A DNA stretch of 64,000 nucleotides. Origin: Euonymus europaeus (lineage: Eukaryota > Streptophyta > Magnoliopsida > Celastrales > Celastraceae). Below the pieces are notes generated by a model. That model was not told the DNA's origin and searched no databases. It worked only from the letters and a program-made list of their open reading frames with translations. The stretch covers positions 5,151,001 to 5,215,000 of the forward strand of contig OY756957.1 in assembly GCA_963580455.1 (NCBI GenBank), given 5' to 3'. A program made the translations under genes and the position numbers. Of the stretch, positions 58,533 through 64,000 are shown piece by piece. Within the stretch, counting starts at the first letter, position 1, and each line of letters begins with the position of its first letter.

Positions 58533-60051
58533 TGATAAGTGTCAGAATATAGATTTTTAAAGTGATAAAATACTACCAAAGCAATGTCAAGAAATTGTGC
58601 TTAAAAGCTGAATTTTCAAGGTTATTGTACTTAAAATCTTTTTGAATGTTTTGCAGGTTACGAGGTAGTAAGAGCTGTCGGAATGAGATTTGATCTTCAA
58701 CAAATTTTTAGAGAACACTTCAAGCTTTGCAGGAAGTGCTGGTTCACAAAAATCAAAGTTCGTTTGGGCCTCTAAAGGTTGCCTCGAAGTCAAGTTTGGA
58801 AGTTATATCTGAAGCAGAATTTCTGTTTGCAGACCAGACCTTTAGAAGCCCATAACTTGAGCGTCTGATGTCCAAATTGAGTGATTCAAAAGCCCATAAT
58901 TATCTACACATTTGTATCTACAATATTGATGAAGGGTTTGAGTTCATAATAGGCTTCTTTTAGGCCTAGAATGCAGTTATAAGATTAGTGTGTAATTGGA
59001 AGTTGATGTCATTGATAATACCATTTTCCATTCAAAGAGTGGACAATCCACCACACGAATTTGATGGACAATCCACCACCAAAAGATGGCACTAACTCCT
59101 CCACTATGTGCTCATTTTCTCTATAAATAGAGAGGAGTAGGAGTAGAAGAAGGAGGGAGAAGAGAAGGAGTGGAAGCAAAAAGAGAAGGAAAAGAAGAAA
59201 ACAAGACTTGTGTTTGTAATTATATTTTTATGTTTCATGCTTTATTTGGTTATGTATAACTAAACTCTTGTTAGTTAGGGTTTGTCTTGAAGCCCCAAAC
59301 ATGCTTTCAATTTTATAAGTTGTGTGAATTTCAATTTCTACAAGCATGATGATTTTGATTTTTCCATGTTATGTGAGTTCTAGTATTGTGTTTCTTTGAG
59401 TAGCTAACTTTGAAACATGTATTGGAATTAATTGTTGTAGAACATTGTCAATTGCCTTGTTGAATATGTTATTACTTGCAACATATAATTCAGTTGAAAA
59501 CGAATTATGAAAAATCAATTCTTGAATACCTAAGTACAAATACCATGTATTAGGATTCTTGTGACATTCATATTCTCTTTGCTCTTATTGGATTCTTGAT
59601 TGTTGATTGATGCAGACGCCATGCTAGATTTCGATTAAGAATACACGTAATGAGGTAGACGCCATACACTTTACATGCAATTAAGAGAGAATCATACAAC
59701 TTGAGTTTGACCATTACCTTGTTGTGAATGTTGTCATCATATGCTTGTTAAAATTGTTAGTATATTATTTCTTATAAATTGTTTGAATGTTTTGTGGGGA
59801 TAGTGAGTCTTAGCTATTTTTTCATTAATATTAATTCTCATTCTTGTTCTTAACTTCAATTTCTTTGTCTTAATTTTTATCTATTACAAGACTTAACCTC
59901 CTTTCCCCCCTTTATAATTGTATCAATTATATTCAAGTGTTAGATTGTATATCTATTAGCATCACTCCTTGTGGGATCGACTCTTACTTGTTCACTATAT
60001 ATTAGTTGTACATTTGTAAGTTTATTTTAAATTGTTACTAACGACATAACA
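58533..60051. mobile_element. Solo LTR of an LTR retrotransposon (1519 bp)
   Basis: It begins TGATAAGTGTCAGAATATAG and ends TACTAACGACATAACA, with the 5-bp target duplication CACCT on both sides (58528-58532 and 60052-60056). A promoter-like CTATAAATAGAGAGG is at about 59132, followed by a purine-rich leader. The GTGGGATCGACTC block (about 59972) is typical of the 3' part of plant Ty3/gypsy (Athila/Tat-like) LTRs. No internal genes or second LTR are present. The lineage is an inference from these motifs. Confidence 0.82.
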
Positions 60052-60056
60052 CACCT

Positions 60057-61065
60057 CAAAATAAAAATTTATTCCAATATGTCCATATTCATTTCTAATT
60101 ATCCCCGTTTTATATTTGCTAAATCAAAACAAAACTTTCGAAACAGGGTAATTCTATAGACCCTCAAAAAATATGATCCTCATATTTTAGGGATCTCAAG
60201 CATTCATTTTCGAGTCAGGTAATCGTTTTTTTTCAAATTCCTATACAGTTGACTACATTTAGCATTAATTGGATCTTGATTCAGTTCCTTTGCTGCCTTA
60301 ACAAATTTGAATTCAAATAGACTCCTATTTGTTACGTATCCGACCCGTTTATACCAAAATATCTCTCTCTAATTTAGAAAGAAAATGGGCATTTATATAT
60401 GTCACATTGAATGCATACAATTTTTCAAACTATATTTGAACCTTTTTTTTTTATTTCCTCACAAAAAATACAGTTGAGACTCTCCATTTTCCTCGGCCAA
60501 AGAACCAAATTCAAAAACTACCTATAAGGTATCCACCCAGTCTATTTAATAATCGACAACAGATCTTATAGGGTCGAAAAATAATTTCAATTTTAATTTT
60601 CTAACTCGTCACAATTTTGGATCGTTTTAATTTTTGATGTCAAATTTAAGATATTCGAACCGTTAAATAAGTAATCACGCTCATTATTAATTGAATCATA
60701 CCAAATAACAATAACTTGCTAAATTATCAATTAGTAATTATCCAAATTTATAAGATACTCATGAAAATAAATTTGTTATTTCCTAATTGAAACGATACTT
60801 TGGCATATCTATCCACCCGCCCCACGGATTTCAAGGGCATTTATGTAATAAAAAAATGTAAATTGATAACGACTTTTTTTTCTTTTCATTTAAATTACAA
60901 ATACCATTTTCAGTTCAATCAAAGACTCTCTCCCTCCAACGGTTCAACTGTTGACCGCCCTCTCTCTCATGGCTTCTTACCGTTCAACGCTCCCAATTCT
61001 CCATATAAAACCATAAGAAAGTCGTCGAAATTGAACTTAATTATTTGGCCGACAGACAACGCGTA
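60057..61065 (+). promoter_or_regulatory. Upstream region of the BAGP1-like gene
   Basis: AT-rich spacer without a supported gene, grading into the promoter and 5' UTR. The segment 60926-60958 (CTCTCTCCCTCCAACGGTTC, then AACTGTTGACCGCC) has a near-copy at 57970-58000. It contains a TTGAC core that could be a W box, but this is only a motif match. Confidence 0.35.
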
Positions 61066-63880
61066 ATGATGATTGAATCGGCGGAGTTTGTGGAGTTTCT
61101 GGTCCCGTCGTGGTGGGAGATCAAGGTGACGGTGGCGGCTTCGGTTTTTGTAATTGGGGCTTATTGGTTCTTCGTTTACGCTGAAGGGGGAGGACGAGGT
61201 GGCGATGCCGAACGATCGCAGCAACTAGGTGATGGTTCTAGGAATTCTGTGGATGTAATTGATGATAAGTACAAGGTCAATTCTTTGTTTTCTTTCTGTG
61301 TTTGTCTCCATTGAAGTTCTCTATTGGAATTTCTTTTAGTTTCACTTTATTCGGTCATTTCTTGCTTCTTGGTCGTTGACTTTATGTATAATGTGGTTTC
61401 TACTGTGAAGTTTAAAGAACGTTAAAATGGGGGGGTTTTGAGTTATTTTCTAATGCTTGTGGTGCTTCTACTAATTCTTTTCCCAATAATTCAAATTTCT
61501 TGCGGTTTTACACGAGCATTGGATCTCTTGGCTTCATTGGTAAGGCGTTAACGCAGTGAAATTTGGAGGTCTTTTCCGAGAGGACGAGTTGGAGTCAAAT
61601 TTGAAGTACTTTTACTTCTATTCCAAGCACATATGTTTTGTTGTGTTTTCCTTTCTTTTTTTAATTTGATTTTCTAACAGGATTTACATAAGCCTTATGA
61701 CATTTCTGATTGATATAACTGGCCTTGACGATGACGGGTTTCTAGAGTGAACTTTTTAGATGACAAACCAGATTTAATACGGGAGTACTTTCTCTTCTTA
61801 ACCAGAAGTTTTTTTTTTTAAAAGTTGGTCTTCTTGGTTCCCATGGGCTTTAAAATGGGCTGATTCTTGTAGTAGATGCAAGGTTATTTACTTTGTTGAC
61901 TTGATTTTTTTAACTTATTTTTAACCAATGACATCTTCATCGTCATCTAAACCTTAATTCCAATTACTTGGGATTGGCTACATGAATCCATAATGACTAA
62001 GAGAAAGGAACTCTTTAACCGTTCCTTTGGGCAAAACTTTGTGATTAATTGATTATTCTTTCAGTGTCTTTTGAGGATGGTTTCGGTTTTAGCATTTTCA
62101 TGTTGTTGTATAACTGGACAGAGTGAAAAGAGAGAATTTTAAAACTGGACACTGTCATCGATAAATGTTCTCAATAAATTGTATGTGGTCTTTTAACTAA
62201 AATACAGAGGCCAGTAGGCCACTAGGTCGTTTTCTGTCTTGAACAGGGACTTCAGAATCTACTAATTTAGATCGGTTTTTATATGCATGCTACTGGTTTC
62301 ATGGAGTAATTTCGCACTTCTTTGACATGCAGTTCTACACTTTATTTTGTAGATGGGCCAGTTGAAAGGAGATCCTCAATCCAATTCTCCATATATAATC
62401 AAGGTATTTGGATATTTTAACATGCTTGATTCGCATGCATGCATTTACCGTACATTAGGACTGATATATGAGGAGTTTATTTTGCCTTGGATGCTTCACA
62501 TGATAGCTGCTCCTTTGCGATTGTTTGTTGACAATGAAAGGGCATGCACTTCATATTTCAGGTGGAATTGTTGGCAGCAAAAAATCTTATTGGTGCAAAC
62601 TTAAATGGCACTTCAGATCCTTATGCTATAATTACTTGTGGTTTGGAGAAGCGATTCAGGTTAGTTGATATAGTCTGCACTAGTGCGGTAAGACTTGGGA
62701 ACCTTATCTGTGGGGATTTAATTTTTCACTGGAGGACGAGGTCTCAATGCATATTTGCATTGGATGCGATTGTTAGAAGCTTAATGGAGCATTAGTGCAC
62801 ATGATCCCATTACAATGTTGCTATTCAATGTTGTTGGGCAAAAGTAGTATGTACTAAAATGCATAACCTCATGGGAAGTTCTCGTGTTTCATGTCTCTCA
62901 CCTTTTTCCAATAATGTCATGGACAAGTCTTCCGCAATGGGCGGGGTTGGGGATGTACGCAGACTTTATCCCCACATAATATGTGGAGAAACTGTTCCAG
63001 AAATTAAACATTTGAACTCTAGATTTCACCCCTGCAACTCTACCATTGAGTTATATATGTTGTGTTAAAGATAACTTTCATGTACGAGGCTCCCAAGATG
63101 GGTAGGGTAGTGACAAACAATACATATCACATACGTTTACCTTAACCCTAGATAATAAGTGGAAGGACAGTTTTCAGGAATTGATTTGGTGATCTCTTTA
63201 TGTTGAACCCCCATAACTCAGCCACATGTTCATCTATGCCCCTTTCCAGTAATTAAGAATAATTTTCAAATAAAAAAGAGTCTTAATGGAGCAATATTTT
63301 GATTTTGCAAAAGCAGATATGGAGAATGCAGTGTCAGACTAAGATGAATCATATAACTAGGAAATGAGTAAAATTATTTCCTTGAGGGTGTCAAAAGGAT
63401 GAAGGTCAAGTTGTTGTGGGTGGAGAAAGTAAGACATGATTATTTGCCAACGTCTTTAATTAACCTAAATGGATGCGACTGATGAGTTTTAAGCTGAGTA
63501 TGATTCAGTTGTAATTTTGTTGATGTTAATGAAACATTAAGTGATTTCCGTTGAAGAGATTAATGGTCCAATCTGGTGATATACCTACTTTTGTATTAAT
63601 GAAAAACCGGTTTGCCTGAATATTGTGGTGCTGAGTAGTTAATAACAAAAAATTCCTTTTCTTTTTAAAACCAGCAAGTGTAATAGTTTTTTAAGAAATT
63701 GTTTGAAGTTCTGAGTGATTAAAGAGACACTTCCCATGTATTTGTGTAGGCCCTTTATCTGGTGAATCATGATTTTTATTTAGAAGTTTTATGGCTGTGT
63801 CGTAACTTTATTGCGCCTCCCATTTTGCCTGTTCTTCCAACAGCTCAATGGTCCCGGGCTCCAGAAATCCCATGTGGGGA

Positions 63881-63914
<34 letters not shown>

Positions 63915-63919
63915 CTGAG
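61066..63919 (+). CDS. BAGP1: BAGP1-like C2/GRAM-domain protein, 5' part (continues past the window)
   Basis: Four exons are visible: 61066-61275, 62353-62403, 62562-62659 and 63844-63919 (GT donor follows), all in phase; the rest lies beyond the window. The protein starts [20 protein letters not shown] and has an N-terminal membrane segment ([19 protein letters not shown], about residues 21-39), a Gly-rich linker, then the first half of a C2 domain: [32 protein letters not shown], and [18 protein letters not shown]. The Asp in TSDPY is a usual Ca2+ ligand. The order of a membrane anchor and C2, to be followed by GRAM and VASt domains, is that of Arabidopsis BAGP1 (At3g59660), which partners BAG6 and is needed for BAG6 cleavage in resistance to fungi. 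The GRAM and VASt parts are not in view. Two ATGs are adjacent at the start; I used the first. Confidence 0.88.
62930..63068 (-). mobile_element. tRNA-derived SINE (Au-like) in the BAGP1-like gene
   Basis: Minus-strand reading gives ACTCAATGGTAGAGTTGCAG (A box), CTAGAGTTCAAAT (B box), GGAACAGTTTCTCCACATAT and GTGGGGATAAAGTCTGCGTA. It lies in the intron 62660-63843, in antisense orientation. The body matches the copy at 7790-7935. Confidence 0.65.
63085..63245 (-). mobile_element. Second, more decayed SINE next to the previous one
   Basis: Minus strand: GAACATGTGGCTGAGTTATG, GGGGGTTCAACATAAAG, a diverged GAAAACTGTCCTTCCACTTA and GGGTTAAGGTAAACGTATGT. These elements are in the same order as in the other copies. 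Same orientation and intron as the copy at 62930-63068. Confidence 0.5.
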
Positions 63920-64000
63920 GTAACTGCTACGCCTACGACTTCTCATATTTATAGGCCTGCATTTGTTTTTAAAAGGCACTTGTGTTATCCTTCATCGCTG

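Noticed and set aside
59100..59200. Purine-rich tract as a possible exon
   Set aside because: It is the leader of the solo LTR; GAG/AAG-rich translation without domain or continuity.
61524..61640. Possible further SINE (GGTAAGGCGTTAACGCAGTG)
   Set aside because: There is an A-box-like start but no convincing B box or body shared with the other copies.

Overview
The window is nuclear DNA from a flowering plant, most likely a eudicot. Genes are split by many short AT-rich introns. Spacers hold MITEs, tRNA-derived SINEs, solo LTRs and CACTA ends, and the proteins are plant-type (plastid rhodanese-like protein, MPK6-type MAP kinase, SINA-like E3 ligase, RALF-like peptide, BAGP1-like C2 protein). 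I could not place the species. All exon models were built by hand from splice sites, reading frame and family knowledge.

Layout. 1-995 is the right end of a CACTA (En/Spm) transposon that cuts into a SINA-like RING E3 ligase gene (996-1844, minus), which keeps only its 5' part here. 2.1-5.4 kb is intergenic with two Stowaway MITEs and a second CACTA-type end. 5402-17288 (minus) is a 13-exon gene for a plastid membrane protein with a cysteine-less rhodanese domain; one of its introns carries a 2.3-kb solo LTR. 17.3-25 kb is repeat-rich, with an LTR-like stretch, a SINE and two decayed genes (PPR and Myb/SANT). 25171-28340 and 29954-33226 (plus) are tandem copies of the RPL5 gene, both apparently intact. 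34689-39072 (plus) is an MPK6-type MAP kinase. 39905-47268 (minus) is a conserved charged, Ser/Lys/Arg-rich protein of unknown function, with a new-looking hAT-type insertion in its long intron. About 50.05-52.5 kb (minus) is an ACOT9-like thioesterase pseudogene. 53315-53527 (plus) is a tiny secreted RALF-like peptide gene. 54392-56332 (minus) is an unrecognised basic protein. 58533-60051 is a second solo LTR. 61066 to the window end (plus) is the 5' part of a BAGP1-like C2/GRAM protein gene.

These genes do not form a pathway. They look like a stretch of ordinary chromosome reshaped by tandem duplication and insertions. The order rhodanese-like, MAPK, small charged protein, with a BAGP1-like gene nearby, recalls an Arabidopsis chromosome 3 block as I remember it; the RPL5 pair would be an addition. 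No clearly new multi-gene system was found. The most notable observations are a probable U12-type intron shared by both RPL5 copies, two GC-AG introns in the rhodanese-like gene, a piece of that gene's intron 1 repeated between the RPL5 copies, a RALF-like peptide with only the C-terminal cysteine pair, and several transposon insertions delimited by exact target-site duplications.
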